Part shown: piece by piece, positions 1-8,784 of the stretch
How positions within the stretch are numbered: position 1 is the stretch's first letter
Layout: every line of letters begins with the position of its first letter
DNA from: Flavobacterium sp.
GTDB lineage: Bacteria; Bacteroidota; Bacteroidia; Flavobacteriales; Flavobacteriaceae
Length of the DNA: 57,201 bases
Assembly: GCF_004295795.1 (NCBI RefSeq)
Contig: NZ_SEBR01000002.1
Location: 268,280 to 325,480 of the forward strand
Direction of reading: 5' to 3'
Position numbers and translations under genes: made by a program
The notes under the pieces: model-generated
What the model was told of the DNA's origin: nothing
Seen by the model: only the letters and a program-made list of their open reading frames with translations
The model's database searches: none

Positions 1-30
1 TCATCTATCCGTCTATCATCTATCCGTCTA
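1..30. repeat. 15-bp tandem duplication at window edge
   Basis: The first 30 bases are two perfect head-to-tail copies of the 15-mer TCATCTATCCGTCTA, followed by a degenerate TTATCTCCC. It lies just after the stop of the minus-strand DUF5686 gene. The array may extend beyond the left edge, so its true length is unknown. Confidence 0.8.
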
Positions 31-38
31 TTATCTCC

Positions 39-2513
39 CTATTCAAACAAATTCAGGAATTTGAGCCCAAACACAACGCCGTCGGTCACGAATCCGTGTT
101 GGTAAGCCCTAAAATAGTCAATTCGCATCAATCTGAATTTGCCGATTCCTACGTTGTCCAATCCGACCGAGAATTCGTGGTAAGGATTTCGGTCTGGCAC
201 GCAAAGGTTGTGGTAGCCCAAAACCAGCGTCGAACGCAACTTGTTCAGCAACGGGATTTTGTTCATGATATAACCTTTGTCGTTGTGCTCGGCGTGGATT
301 TCCAGATAAGAATCGTTCGTGCTTTGTTCGTAATACGGAAGCAGGTTGAATCCATAAAGATAGCGGTCATTCTTGCCGATGTGCGTTTGGTTGCCATTGA
401 AATGCTTGTAGTCGACAAACGAAATATCGTCGGCGTTGAAGAATTTCCCGGCCTTGATTATCGTCTCGAAACTGCCTTTATTGCCCAAAGTGCGCTCGTA
501 GCGCAGCGTTCCCATGATGTGGTCGAAGCTGTATCGGCTTTGGTTTCCGATGCCTTTTTCCCATCCGATATTGATCGTCGGATAAAGATCGTTCCCGATT
601 TTGACCTTTCCGTCGGGACGCGTCCAATATTCCTGGGCGAACACGATTCTGGCGTAAAGTCCAGTTTTGAAAACATTGTGTTTGGTGAATGCCGGCGTCG
701 TGAAATCGTCAGGCGCAAGCGGATTGTTCGAGGTGTACTTGTCGTGATCTTCAGCAATAATTACATAATCGGTGTTGTTCCAAAGCGGTTTTCTCTCGGA
801 ATAATCGACCGTTGCCGTCATGGTGATTCCGTTCAGAACTTCCATGGAATAATTCGCATTGACGAAATTGCGCTCGTACAACTTCATGTAATTGTCGTTG
901 AAAAACAGCGAGCTGATCGAATTCACGAGCGGCCCTATCGGATTCGCCGGATTGAACTGAGCCGCCTGACTTCCGCCGGAAACCCGAATCGTCGCATCGT
1001 TCTGCCTGTTGAACAAATGCGTGAAATTGGCGGTCGCGCGCAGTTTTTGTTCGGATAAGCCATAAGTGAAATTGGCGTTCGCCGACGTGAATGTGCGCTT
1101 TTCCTCGCGATTTTTGAGCCAGTTCAAACCCGTTCGGAACGTCCAGCCCTGAACTGTATTGAAGCTGAAACCTTTGAGGATTCCATCGTAAGATAATTGC
1201 CATTCGCGGAACGAATTTTTGTAAGTGAAACCCGTAAGCGGACTCCAAGGCTTGAATTTGTTGTTTTTGGCATCGATCGAATCGAGGTAAGTGCGCGATT
1301 TTTTCTTGGTCTGAAGAATATCTTTTTTGATGTAATCGTTGGTTTCCTCGACCGTAAGCGGAATCGGGCGGATGCTTTCCCAGAACTTGTCGTCCTTTTT
1401 GTTCGCGCCTTCAACCACGGTCAGGACTTCTCGCGTAAACGTGTTCTTCTCGAATTTTTGCTGGAACTCGAAATTGTTGAACACATAAGTAAATCGTCCG
1501 TCGACGTTTATTCCGAGTAATCCGGCCTTGAGATCGATCGTTTGTGCCGTTTTCACCCAAAGATTGTTTTGCGTATTGAAAGTGAAAGTCTGCTTCAAAG
1601 TCAGCAAATTGATTGCCGGATTCTGCATGCTTTGTCCGGTGACGTCGAGTTCGCACGCATAAACCGCAAAACTGTCATCCACAATATAAATGTAGCCAGA
1701 AGTCACGGGTTCAAGCGGACGTTTCGGCGTGACCTTGATCTTGTTGATGAGGTGATTGTTCTCGTCGACGAAAGTGGCTTCCAACTTGAATTTGTAATAC
1801 GAAAAAGCTTCGTCCGAAACAGGTGAGACGATGTTAACATAAAACGGCATATTGTTGTCGTAAACGTCGAAGTTGGCCGAGGCCGCGTTGTTGAAGCTGA
1901 ATCCGTTGTCGTTTCCGCTCACTTTCGAGGCGATGATCGTTTCCTTGAGTTTGTCGGGTTTTTGGTAGACGACTTTGGAAACCGTTTCCGACAGATACAA
2001 AATGCCGCTACGCGTAGAATCGAGCACTTCGTCGAACATATCGAGTTTTTGTCCCAACACCGCTTTTGGTGCGTCCTTTATGCGAAAAATTCCTCTTGAA
2101 TAAAAGTCTGCGGTGTATTTCGAGGTTTTTTCGGAGTTTGCCTTTTTGTTCTTGATCGCGGCTCTCATGATGCGATCCGCCGGATTGTCTTTGGTATTGA
2201 TCACGACTTCCTGCAGATCGAAACTTTCTTCTGGCATCGACACGTTGAGTTCGTATGGAAAAGCCTCGATCTCGACCTCGCGCCTTTGCGTCTTGAATCC
2301 CAAAAACTGAAACAAAACCGAGTATTTTCCGGGCTTTTTGATGTTGAGTTCGTACTTGCCCTGATCGTTCGAAGTCGTGCTGTTGTAGGTGTTTTCGACG
2401 TAAATGTTGACCAGCGGCAACGTCACGCCTTTGTCGTCGCTGACCGTTCCGCGAATCTGGGAAAGCATCGGCAGACAAAAGAACAGGAATAGAATAGGGA
2501 AAAGTTGTTTCAT
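39..2513 (-). CDS. DUF5686 outer-membrane protein with CarboxypepD_reg-like domain
   Basis: About 824 residues. The reading frame is open 21 codons upstream, but the ATG at 2513 gives a clear signal peptide (MKQLFPILFLFFCLPMLSQ), so I place the start there. Next comes a carboxypeptidase-regulatory-like Ig fold (IRGTVSDDKGVTLPLVNIYV, then NDQGKYEL), as in TonB-dependent receptor N-termini. The long remainder has alternating aromatic/polar strands ending in a Phe-containing tail (GLKFLNLFE), which fits an outer-membrane beta-barrel of the DUF5686 family. That family is widespread in Bacteroidota and of uncertain function; an outer-membrane location is inferred. No operon partner is evident: aroQ lies 70 bp upstream on the same strand. 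Confidence 0.85.
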   Translation of the reverse strand: MKQLFPILFLFFCLPMLSQIRGTVSDDKGVTLPLVNIYVENTYNSTTSNDQGKYELNIKKPGKYSVLFQFLGFKTQRREVEIEAFPYELNVSMPEESFDLQEVVINTKDNPADRIMRAAIKNKKANSEKTSKYTADFYSRGIFRIKDAPKAVLGQKLDMFDEVLDSTRSGILYLSETVSKVVYQKPDKLKETIIASKVSGNDNGFSFNNAASANFDVYDNNMPFYVNIVSPVSDEAFSYYKFKLEATFVDENNHLINKIKVTPKRPLEPVTSGYIYIVDDSFAVYACELDVTGQSMQNPAINLLTLKQTFTFNTQNNLWVKTAQTIDLKAGLLGINVDGRFTYVFNNFEFQQKFEKNTFTREVLTVVEGANKKDDKFWESIRPIPLTVEETNDYIKKDILQTKKKSRTYLDSIDAKNNKFKPWSPLTGFTYKNSFREWQLSYDGILKGFSFNTVQGWTFRTGLNWLKNREEKRTFTSANANFTYGLSEQKLRATANFTHLFNRQNDATIRVSGGSQAAQFNPANPIGPLVNSISSLFFNDNYMKLYERNFVNANYSMEVLNGITMTATVDYSERKPLWNNTDYVIIAEDHDKYTSNNPLAPDDFTTPAFTKHNVFKTGLYARIVFAQEYWTRPDGKVKIGNDLYPTINIGWEKGIGNQSRYSFDHIMGTLRYERTLGNKGSFETIIKAGKFFNADDISFVDYKHFNGNQTHIGKNDRYLYGFNLLPYYEQSTNDSYLEIHAEHNDKGYIMNKIPLLNKLRSTLVLGYHNLCVPDRNPYHEFSVGLDNVGIGKFRLMRIDYFRAYQHGFVTDGVVFGLKFLNLFE

Positions 2514-2582
2514 GGATTGGATTGTTCGAGTTTCGGATTGTAGGACAGTGAACGGAACCGATAGTTCAGATTTCAATACGTT

Positions 2583-2999
2583 TCAGACCAAAAACGATCG
2601 AATGGCTAGTTCGTAACTTTTGAATCCGAAGCCAAGAATCACGCCTTTTGCATTCGCCGAAATGTACGATTGGTGCCGAAATGCCTCTCTCGCGAAAGTA
2701 TTCGAGATGTGCACTTCTACAACTGGCGTCAAAACCGCTTTTACCGCATCCCCGATTCCGATGGATGTATGCGTGTAAGCCGCGGCGTTCAAGACGATTC
2801 CGTCATACGAAAATCCCGTTTCCTGAATTTTCGTGATGATTTCGCCTTCGATGTTGCTCTGGAAATATTCGAGTTGCACATCTGGAAAAACCGACTTCAA
2901 AGTTTCGAAATAGTCGTCAAAAGTATGATGTCCGTAAACTTCGGGTTCGCGTTTTCCCAACAGGTTCAGATTCGGGCCGTTTATGATGATGATGCGCAT
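2583..2999 (-). CDS. aroQ: type II 3-dehydroquinate dehydratase
   Basis: A 138-residue protein, normal for the dodecameric type II enzyme that converts 3-dehydroquinate to 3-dehydroshikimate in the shikimate pathway (cytoplasm). Family hallmarks are visible: the N-terminal MRIIIINGPNLNLLGKREP; the Tyr of EVYGH that acts as catalytic base; FQSNIEGEIITKI; NAAAYTHTSIGIGDA; and VEVHISNTFAREAFRHQSYI with the catalytic His. The start is the ATG at 2999, which gives the canonical N-terminus; the frame is open upstream but lacks homology there. In flavobacteria aroQ often neighbours xerD, and here xerD lies about 3 kb away behind four outer-membrane protein genes. Confidence 0.95.
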   Translation of the reverse strand: MRIIIINGPNLNLLGKREPEVYGHHTFDDYFETLKSVFPDVQLEYFQSNIEGEIITKIQETGFSYDGIVLNAAAYTHTSIGIGDAVKAVLTPVVEVHISNTFAREAFRHQSYISANAKGVILGFGFKSYELAIRSFLV

Positions 3000-3091
3000 T
3001 TGTCGTTTTTGGGTAAAAATAGCGATAGTGGCCAAAAATAAAGCCATCTCTCGCAAAGAAAGACGGCTTCGGTATAAAGATTCTGGTGTTT

Positions 3092-3649
3092 CTAGAAAGT
3101 GTATCCGAGTGAAAGCTGGAAAACGGCATTCTTGACTTCGGCTTGTTTCGAGGCTTCGGTCAAGCCGATGGAATAGCGTCCGGAAACGAAAAGTCCGCCG
3201 GCGATATTAAGCGTGACGCCGCCAGCGACCGCGAAGTCAAACGATTCGGTGTCGGCCTCGCCCGATACTTCGTCGAAAACGACATCGGCATCTTTTACGA
3301 GGAACGAAAATTGTGGTCCGGCATCAATCGAAAGTCTGTCTGTCACGACGAAAAAACGCGCCATCACGGGAACGGAAATGTAGTCGAGGTTGAAATCGCC
3401 AACACCTTCCACATCGGCTCCGACCGACGAATACAGAACTTCGGGTTGCAACGCGAAATTCTCGAGCGGTTTTATCTGAAGCAACGCTCCGGCGTGAAAA
3501 CTCGTGCGTGAAGTGTAGTCGATGCCGCTTACGCCTCCGCTGAAATTGGCGAAGTTCGGGCCGGCCTTGATTCCGAATTTTAGCAGTTGCGCCTGAGCCG
3601 TAAAGGCACTTCCAAGAAGGAAGAGAGCGAAAAGGATGCGGGTTTTCAT
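3092..3649 (-). CDS. small outer-membrane beta-barrel protein (PorT-like)
   Basis: A 185-residue protein with signal peptide MKTRILFALFLLGSAFTAQAQ and a compact beta-barrel built from alternating strands (KFGIKAGPNFANFSG, LQPEVLYSSVGADV, LDYISVPVMARFFV, SIDAGPQFSFLV) ending in the aromatic SLGYTF. This matches the OMP_b-brl_2/PorT-like family, which has no single known function. Three similar genes follow within 2.2 kb; the closest by phrase is the 201-residue protein at 5239-5844 (GLFASGRYNYG versus GLFVSGRYSIG), which suggests old duplications. Confidence 0.85.
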   Translation of the reverse strand: MKTRILFALFLLGSAFTAQAQLLKFGIKAGPNFANFSGGVSGIDYTSRTSFHAGALLQIKPLENFALQPEVLYSSVGADVEGVGDFNLDYISVPVMARFFVVTDRLSIDAGPQFSFLVKDADVVFDEVSGEADTESFDFAVAGGVTLNIAGGLFVSGRYSIGLTEASKQAEVKNAVFQLSLGYTF

Positions 3650-3800
3650 AATTCACAATTTAGGTTTCGTAAAAGTATTAACAGATTCGGACGATTTTTT
3701 ACACGAGTTCGGTCAAAGGTTACACAGTTTGCTTTCGATAATAATAAATATTCAAAAGATTAAACATTTGTTAAGAATTTTGTTGAAAAGTCCAAATCCG

Positions 3801-3835
3801 TTGCCAAATCGGCGAATCAATCTGCAATAATTTTG
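3801..3835 (+). promoter_or_regulatory. possible promoter for beta-barrel gene at 3862
   Basis: TAATTTTG at 3828-3835 matches the Bacteroidota -7 consensus TAnnTTTG. A TTG at 3801-3803 could be the -33 box, but the spacing (24 nt) is longer than usual, so only the -7 element is well supported. Confidence 0.4.
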
Positions 3836-3861
3836 AATCACTAATTCAAACATATCGAGTA

Positions 3862-4452
3862 ATGAAAAAAGTATTGTTCTCAGCTGCCGCTTTGTTGGCA
3901 GTTGCTTTCGCGTCCGCTCAGGAAACGGAAACGGGAAAAGGTTTCAAAAAAGGTGATTTTTACATGACTGGCGCCGTTGGTTTCTCGTCTGAAAAGACTG
4001 GTGATTTTAAGACGAATGAGTTCACAATTGCTCCAACTGCGGGTTATTTCGTGTCGAACAACATCGCTGTTGGATTGAACGTAGGCTATGTTTCTACGAA
4101 AGAAGAAAATCCTGTTGACGGAGACGTCGATACAGATTTGTTCGTGATCGGAGCTTTTGGTCGTTACTACGCGACTCCGGCCAACGATTTCTCTTTCTTC
4201 GGACAGTTGGGCTTCAACTACGGAACAGGAAAAACCAAGCCAGAAGGCGGAGGCGATTTCAAAGTTGACGGATTCGAAGTGGCTTTGCGCCCGGGCGTAA
4301 GCTATTTCCTTTCGAAAAATGTCGCTATCGAGGCTTCGATCGGAGCTTTGAGCTACTCGTCAATCGAGCCGGACGGAGGTGAATCTACAGATTCTTTCGA
4401 GATCGGTGTAAACCTTACCGAAGTTCAGTTTGGCGTTGTCTACAAATTCTGA
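3862..4452 (+). CDS. outer-membrane beta-barrel protein
   Basis: A 196-residue protein with signal peptide MKKVLFSAAALLAVAFASAQ. It has an eight-stranded-barrel style pattern (GDFYMTGAVGFSSEKTG, FTIAPTAGYFVSNNIAVGLN, FEVALRPGVSYFLSKNVAIE) and a C-terminal aromatic (VQFGVVYKF). It resembles OmpW/OmpA-barrel-type porin-like proteins of flavobacteria. Its codon usage looks like that of a well-expressed gene (many GCT, GGT and AAA codons), unlike most neighbours. A strong terminator follows. Function unknown; outer-membrane location inferred. Confidence 0.85.
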   Translation: MKKVLFSAAALLAVAFASAQETETGKGFKKGDFYMTGAVGFSSEKTGDFKTNEFTIAPTAGYFVSNNIAVGLNVGYVSTKEENPVDGDVDTDLFVIGAFGRYYATPANDFSFFGQLGFNYGTGKTKPEGGGDFKVDGFEVALRPGVSYFLSKNVAIEASIGALSYSSIEPDGGESTDSFEIGVNLTEVQFGVVYKF

Positions 4453-4476
4453 TTTGTAAGCATAATTCAAATCAAG

Positions 4477-4501
4477 GCCTCCAATTCAGGAGGCTTTTTT
4501 T
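4477..4501 (+). terminator. rho-independent terminator
   Basis: The stem GCCTCC/GGAGGC with loop AATTCA is followed by seven T. It lies 25 bp after the stop of the beta-barrel gene at 3862-4452. Confidence 0.85.
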
Positions 4502-4619
4502 ATGGAAATAGGTTATCCTTAGCTGTTTATAAGTTTGTTGACAAGTGCGGTTTTTAGAATCGGACACGCATTTAACAGCTGTCTAACTTTACTGTACTAA
4601 CTAAAAACAAGAACAGGAA

Positions 4620-5165
4620 ATGAAAAAGATAATCATTTGCGCCTGTGCATTTTTGGCTTACGGACTCGCCAATGCACAATCTGAACAAATCAAATTCGGG
4701 GTAAAGGCCGGTTTGCTTCACAGCACGATTACGGGAGACGATTATGGAGACGGCATCGACAATTACGGATTCGACTCCAAAATCGGAGGGTACATTGGCG
4801 GAGTCGTCGACTTGCCGATCGCCGGAAATTTCCACCTCCAACCCGAACTTTTGTTCACGAGCGAAGGTGCCGACGAAGTGAATCTGGCCTACGCAAGAAT
4901 TCCTGTGCTGGCCAAATATTACATCATCCAGAATCTGGCGCTCGAGGCCGGACCGACTTTTGGGGCGATGCTTGCCGCCGAAGACGATTCCGAGGATGCG
5001 TTCAAGAAAGTAGACGTGGCCTTGACCGGAGGCGCGGCTTACGAATTCAGCTTCGGACTTTTTGTCGATGCGAGATTCAACGCAGGTTTGGTAAACATCA
5101 GCGATATCGACGGCGTCGATTGGCACACGGCCAGTTTTATGGTCGGAGCCGGTTACCGTTTCTGA
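4620..5165 (+). CDS. small outer-membrane beta-barrel protein (PorT-like)
   Basis: A 181-residue protein with signal peptide MKKIIICACAFLAYGLANAQ and PorT-like barrel strands (IKFGVKAGLLHSTITGDDYG, FHLQPELLFTSEGADE, YARIPVLAKYYIIQNLALE, AGPTFGAML) ending in the aromatic GAGYRF. It is a paralogue of the 3092-3649 and 5239-5844 proteins: the phrases QPEL/EVL, PVLAK and EAGP recur in order. It is convergent with the next paralogue, and the two share a bidirectional terminator. Confidence 0.85.
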   Translation: MKKIIICACAFLAYGLANAQSEQIKFGVKAGLLHSTITGDDYGDGIDNYGFDSKIGGYIGGVVDLPIAGNFHLQPELLFTSEGADEVNLAYARIPVLAKYYIIQNLALEAGPTFGAMLAAEDDSEDAFKKVDVALTGGAAYEFSFGLFVDARFNAGLVNISDIDGVDWHTASFMVGAGYRF

Positions 5166-5193
5166 AAATATGGAGTTGAATTTAATGCAAAAA

Positions 5194-5222
5194 GCCTCCC
5201 GAGCTTGGGGAGGCTTTTTTTA
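5194..5222. terminator. bidirectional terminator between two convergent barrel genes
   Basis: The stem GCCTCCC/GGGAGGC with loop GAGCTTG has T tracts on both sides (T9 for the plus strand, five A upstream giving T5 on the minus strand). It serves the genes ending at 5165 (+) and 5239 (-). Confidence 0.85.
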
Positions 5223-5238
5223 TTCTGGATGTTTGTTC

Positions 5239-5844
5239 TTAGAACTTGTATCCGATACTGATCTGGAAAACCGAGTTTCTTGAATCCGAATCCTTGAAAA
5301 GATCGGTGAATCCGTAGTTGTAACGGCCTGAAGCGAAAAGTCCCATTTCTGTTTGGAAAGTCAAACCTCCGGCTGCACCGAATTCGAAATCTTCAGCTCC
5401 GTCAAGTTCGTCTGTCTCGTCTCCGTCAACTTCGATTTTCTCGTTCACCTTAAATCCGAACTGCGGGCCAGCTTCCAAACTGAAACCTTTGAAAAGGTAT
5501 ACTTTGGCCAAAACCGGAACGTTGATGTAATCTAATTTGTACTCGATTTCGTCGGCTCCAAGAAATCCAGGGTTTTTAGCTTTCGCACCTTGTCCTGAAT
5601 ATAAGACCTCTGCCTGTAGCGAGAAGATGTCAGCCAACGGAAGTTCTCCTACCAAACCTACGTGGAAATTGGTTCTCATGTCGTTATCGCCAACGTCGTC
5701 TCCGGCGATTCTCGCGAAGTTGACACCACCTTTTACACCAAGGCTAGGCGTTCTTGTTGTTGAATTGTCGACTTTGTCCTGTGCGTAAGTTGCTGTCGCA
5801 CCAAAAAGGAAAAGTCCGGCTGCAAAGATTTTCAATGATTTCAT
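5239..5844 (-). CDS. small outer-membrane beta-barrel protein (PorT-like)
   Basis: A 201-residue protein with signal peptide MKSLKIFAAGLFLFGATATYAQ. Barrel motifs (SLGVKGGVNFARIAGDDVGD, FSLQAEVLYSGQGAKAK, LDYINVPVLAKVYLFKGFSL, EAGPQFGFKV, ISIGYKF) mark it as a PorT-like/OMP_b-brl_2 family member and a close paralogue of the 185-residue protein upstream. Its codon choice is also that of a highly expressed gene. A TAATTTTG -7-like element (minus strand, 5876-5883) lies 32 bp upstream, with no clear -33 box. Function unknown. Confidence 0.85.
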   Translation of the reverse strand: MKSLKIFAAGLFLFGATATYAQDKVDNSTTRTPSLGVKGGVNFARIAGDDVGDNDMRTNFHVGLVGELPLADIFSLQAEVLYSGQGAKAKNPGFLGADEIEYKLDYINVPVLAKVYLFKGFSLEAGPQFGFKVNEKIEVDGDETDELDGAEDFEFGAAGGLTFQTEMGLFASGRYNYGFTDLFKDSDSRNSVFQISIGYKF

Positions 5845-6102
5845 GATTGTTAATGTTTAAAGGGTTATTTGATGCCAAAATTATATCCGTGACATTTCTG
5901 ACAGCCTTAAAAAACTCTTAATTCACGTTTCTTTAACAGTGTAAAATGGTGTAAAAAATGAGAATTTTGCAACAAAAAATATTAAAGTGTAACGATATTT
6001 TTACGATATGGAAATTCTGTAACTGAATATTGAATTTGTGATAATCGTAAGAATTTGGAACGAAGGTGATTTTGTTCGCTTCGGATTTCGTTTATTTGAA
6101 CA

Positions 6103-7023
6103 ATGGACAGCTGGAAATCGTACATCAAGAATTATCGCTCATATTTGCGAATCGAACGCGGGTTGTCACCCAATACGATCGAGAATTACACTTTCGACAT
6201 CAATCGGCTTTGTCTTTATCTGACGCAAAATGGCATCGAGGTGAATCCGATAAAAATCGAAGAGGAAACCGTTCAGCAATTCATCTACGAAGTTTCAAAA
6301 GAAGTCAATGCGAGGTCGCAAGCGCGCATCATTTCCGGGCTCAAAAGTTTTTTCGGATTCCTGATTTTCGAGGATTTCCGAAATACGAATCCGATGGAAT
6401 TGCTCGAAACGCCCAGAATCGGACGCAAATTGCCAGACACGCTTTCACTGTCCGACATCGACAAACTAATTTCGGCTATCGATTTATCGTTCGAGGACAA
6501 GTCGACGCGGTACAGAATCGGCGAACGCGACAAGACGATGCTCGAAACCCTTTACGGATGCGGGCTTCGCGTGTCCGAACTCGTGACGCTGAAAATGTCC
6601 GACCTGTTTTTCGACGAAGGTTTCATCCGCGTGACGGGAAAAGGGAACAAGCAGCGTTTTGTTCCCGTCGGAAATGTTACCCAAAAATATCTCGAGACCT
6701 ACATAAATTCGGTCAGAACGATTTTGGCAGTCCAAAAAGGGCACGAGGACACGATTTTCCTGAACCGACGCGGAAAAGGTCTCACGCGCGCGATGGTTTT
6801 CACGATTATCCGCGAATTGGCCGACATGATCAAACTCGGCAAAAAAATCAGCCCACACACTTTTCGGCATTCATTCGCCACACATTTGCTCGAAAACGGT
6901 GCCGATCTGCGCTCGATCCAATTGATGTTGGGACACGAATCAATCACGACGACCGAAATTTACGTGCATCTCGACCGCAAGCATCTTACTCAGGTCATGA
7001 ATCGGTTTCATCCGAGGAAATAA
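6103..7023 (+). CDS. xerD: site-specific tyrosine recombinase XerD
   Basis: A 306-residue tyrosine recombinase of normal XerC/D length. An N-terminal SAM-like core-binding domain (about 1-95, YLRIERGLSPNTIENY) precedes the catalytic domain. The full active site is present: R156 (GCGLRVSEL), K180 (VTGKGNKQR), H252 and R255 (HTFRHSFATHLL), H278 (LGHESITTTE) and nucleophile Y287 (IYVHL). It should resolve chromosome dimers at dif with FtsK. No integron, transposon or att-site context is seen, so this is the housekeeping enzyme. A heptamer-rich repeat tract begins 2 bp after the stop. Confidence 0.93.
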   Translation: MDSWKSYIKNYRSYLRIERGLSPNTIENYTFDINRLCLYLTQNGIEVNPIKIEEETVQQFIYEVSKEVNARSQARIISGLKSFFGFLIFEDFRNTNPMELLETPRIGRKLPDTLSLSDIDKLISAIDLSFEDKSTRYRIGERDKTMLETLYGCGLRVSELVTLKMSDLFFDEGFIRVTGKGNKQRFVPVGNVTQKYLETYINSVRTILAVQKGHEDTIFLNRRGKGLTRAMVFTIIRELADMIKLGKKISPHTFRHSFATHLLENGADLRSIQLMLGHESITTTEIYVHLDRKHLTQVMNRFHPRK

Positions 7024-7024
7024 A

Positions 7025-7168
7025 TTCCAAATCCCAATCCCGATAGCTATCGGGACCAAATCCCAAATTCCAAATCCCAAATCCCAAATTCCAAATTCCA
7101 AATCCTAAATTCCAAATCCCAAATCCCAAATCCCAAATCAGAATCCTAAAATCCCAATTGCAAATTCC
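7025..7168. repeat. AAATCCC/AAATTCC heptamer tract with palindrome
   Basis: About 140 bp of near-tandem heptamers AAATCCC, AAATTCC and AAATCCT with no spacers fill the space between xerD and the serine hydrolase. Related AAATTTGG/GGAATTTGG phrases recur at 17218-17250, 37080-37210 and 48610-48665, each next to a perfect or degraded palindrome. Confidence 0.85.
7038..7055. repeat. 18-nt perfect palindrome, copy 1
   Basis: TCCCGATAGCTATCGGGA is a perfect palindrome embedded in the heptamer tract. An identical copy lies at 48632-48649. Confidence 0.9.
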
Positions 7169-7169
7169 A

Positions 7170-8510
7170 ATGAAACAACTGCTGTTTTTTCTTATTCCGA
7201 TTTTTTGTTTTGCCCAGAATCCGAAAGTTGAAAAACTCGGGAGGTACATGGACAAACAGGTTGATGTCAACGATTTCAGCGGAACTGTTCTCGTGATGAA
7301 GAAAGATTCGGTGTTGCTCAAGAAAGCTTACGGACTTGCGAATCGTGAATTTGCGGTGGAAAATGCGGTCGGGACGAAGTTCGTGCTGGCATCGGTCACG
7401 AAGTATTTTACGGCAATTGCAATTATGCAGTTAGTCGAACAAGGAAAGTTATCGGTCGATGACAAACTCTCAAAGTTCTATCCGAACTATCCAAAAGCAG
7501 ATCAGGTTTCAATTCACATGTTATTGACGCATACCGCAGGATTGCCGCTGGATTTCGACGATCTGTACATGAATTCGACAGTGATTTCCAAAGATTCGGC
7601 ACTTCAGGTCTTGATGCGCAAACCTTTTTTGTTCGAGCCCGGAACGTCTTGCAAATACAGCAATATCGGTTATTTTTTGCTCGGACAGATTGTGGAGAAA
7701 GTTTCTGGGAAAAAGTATCCGGAATTTTTGAAAGAACATATTTTCGACAAGGCCGGAATGCGAAACAGTGGCGTTTGCAATAACGATTCGGTCGTAAAAA
7801 ACAAAGCGGATATCTATTATAAGGAAGACGGGAAATATGCGAAAAACCCGTATCTCAACTGGAATTTGAATGTCGGCCATGACGGAATGTACTCGACGGT
7901 CGAAGATTTGTACAAGTTGGACCGCGCGCTTTACACAGATGCGGTTCTTTCGTCGGCTTCACGCGCCAAAATGGAAACGAAATACAACGCGAAATATCGC
8001 GATGGCGGCTTTTTCGATTCTTACGGATACGGGATTTTCGTCGATCCGTATTACAACCATAACCATTCGTTGCGAACGCACAGCGGCGGATTCATTGGCG
8101 TGATGACCACATTCGACCGCTATCCCGATGACGATATGTTCGTGGTGGTTTTGTCGAATAACGGCTCGGAATCGCACATCGTCAGTTATGCGCTCTCGGC
8201 GATTGTATTCGGAATTCCGGTCGATTTGCCGTATGTCCACAAAGAAATAAAGGCCGATTCCAAGAGTTGGCAGTCGTTCGCAGGTGATTTCAGCGGAACA
8301 AAGATCATGTTCGAGAAAGGGAAGTTGTACTTGAATTCAATCCAAATTGAACTTGTCCCGGAATCGCCGACGAAATTCTTTCAACGGGAAAATCCCGATC
8401 GAACGTTTGAATTTGTGTCCGATAAAAAAGGGCGTTTCAATAAATTGATCGTGAGTAAAGGCGGCGTAAAGGAGACGAAATCGCGGACGGTGAAGAAGAT
8501 CGCGTTTTGA
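7170..8510 (+). CDS. serine beta-lactamase-like hydrolase / class C penicillin-binding-like protein
   Basis: A 446-residue secreted protein starting at ATG 7170 (MKQLLFFLIPIFCFAQ signal peptide); an in-frame TTG lies four codons upstream. The beta-lactamase/DD-peptidase fold has its three motifs: S75-x-x-K78 (LASVTKYF), Y163-S-N165 (KYSNIGYF) and H304-S-G-G (RTHSGGFIG). This family (PF00144) includes D-aminopeptidases, esterases and class C-like peptidases, so the substrate cannot be read from sequence. The C-terminal ~110 residues look like the lipocalin-type tail often seen in these proteins. Periplasmic location is inferred. Confidence 0.88.
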   Translation: MKQLLFFLIPIFCFAQNPKVEKLGRYMDKQVDVNDFSGTVLVMKKDSVLLKKAYGLANREFAVENAVGTKFVLASVTKYFTAIAIMQLVEQGKLSVDDKLSKFYPNYPKADQVSIHMLLTHTAGLPLDFDDLYMNSTVISKDSALQVLMRKPFLFEPGTSCKYSNIGYFLLGQIVEKVSGKKYPEFLKEHIFDKAGMRNSGVCNNDSVVKNKADIYYKEDGKYAKNPYLNWNLNVGHDGMYSTVEDLYKLDRALYTDAVLSSASRAKMETKYNAKYRDGGFFDSYGYGIFVDPYYNHNHSLRTHSGGFIGVMTTFDRYPDDDMFVVVLSNNGSESHIVSYALSAIVFGIPVDLPYVHKEIKADSKSWQSFAGDFSGTKIMFEKGKLYLNSIQIELVPESPTKFFQRENPDRTFEFVSDKKGRFNKLIVSKGGVKETKSRTVKKIAF

Positions 8511-8579
8511 AGGCGCAAAATTAGTTGAAGTTCGCTATTTGAACATAGCGAAAAGTGTTGGAGTTATTCGCTTTTTTTT

Positions 8580-8723
8580 GGAGCTGGTTCCGGCTTACTG
8601 GCACTAGCTTTTTTTAAAAATCCGGTTTTTCTTGGGTTTAAAACGAGCTTCCTGCGGTCGCTGTTTTAAACTTAGAAAAATTCGGTTTTTTCTGCAAAAG
8701 GCTAGTTGCCGTTATCCGGGCTA
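8580..8723. repeat. dispersed hairpin repeat family A, copy 1
   Basis: It begins GGAGCTGGTTCCGGCTTACT and ends CTGCAAAAGGCTAGTTGCCG TTATCCGGGCTA. The core hairpin is TTTAAAAC (8637-8644) / GTTTTAAA (8663-8670) around GAGCTTCCTGCGGTCGCT. Copies at 22904-22980 and 38338-38482 share the ends; copy 3 has the same loop but a different, still paired stem. It lies between convergent genes. Confidence 0.8.
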
Positions 8724-8784
8724 TTTCTTTTAGCCGCAAATATCTTTTCTTCATTATTTTCTGTGAAACCGGAAAGTTATCTCA

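Noticed and set aside
6103..7023. Mobile-element integrase
   Set aside because: Length and motifs are those of XerD; no cargo, att repeats or tRNA boundary.
6066..7046. 326-codon open frame overlapping xerD in another frame
   Set aside because: Arg/His-rich product with no domain, while xerD in the other frame has every catalytic residue.
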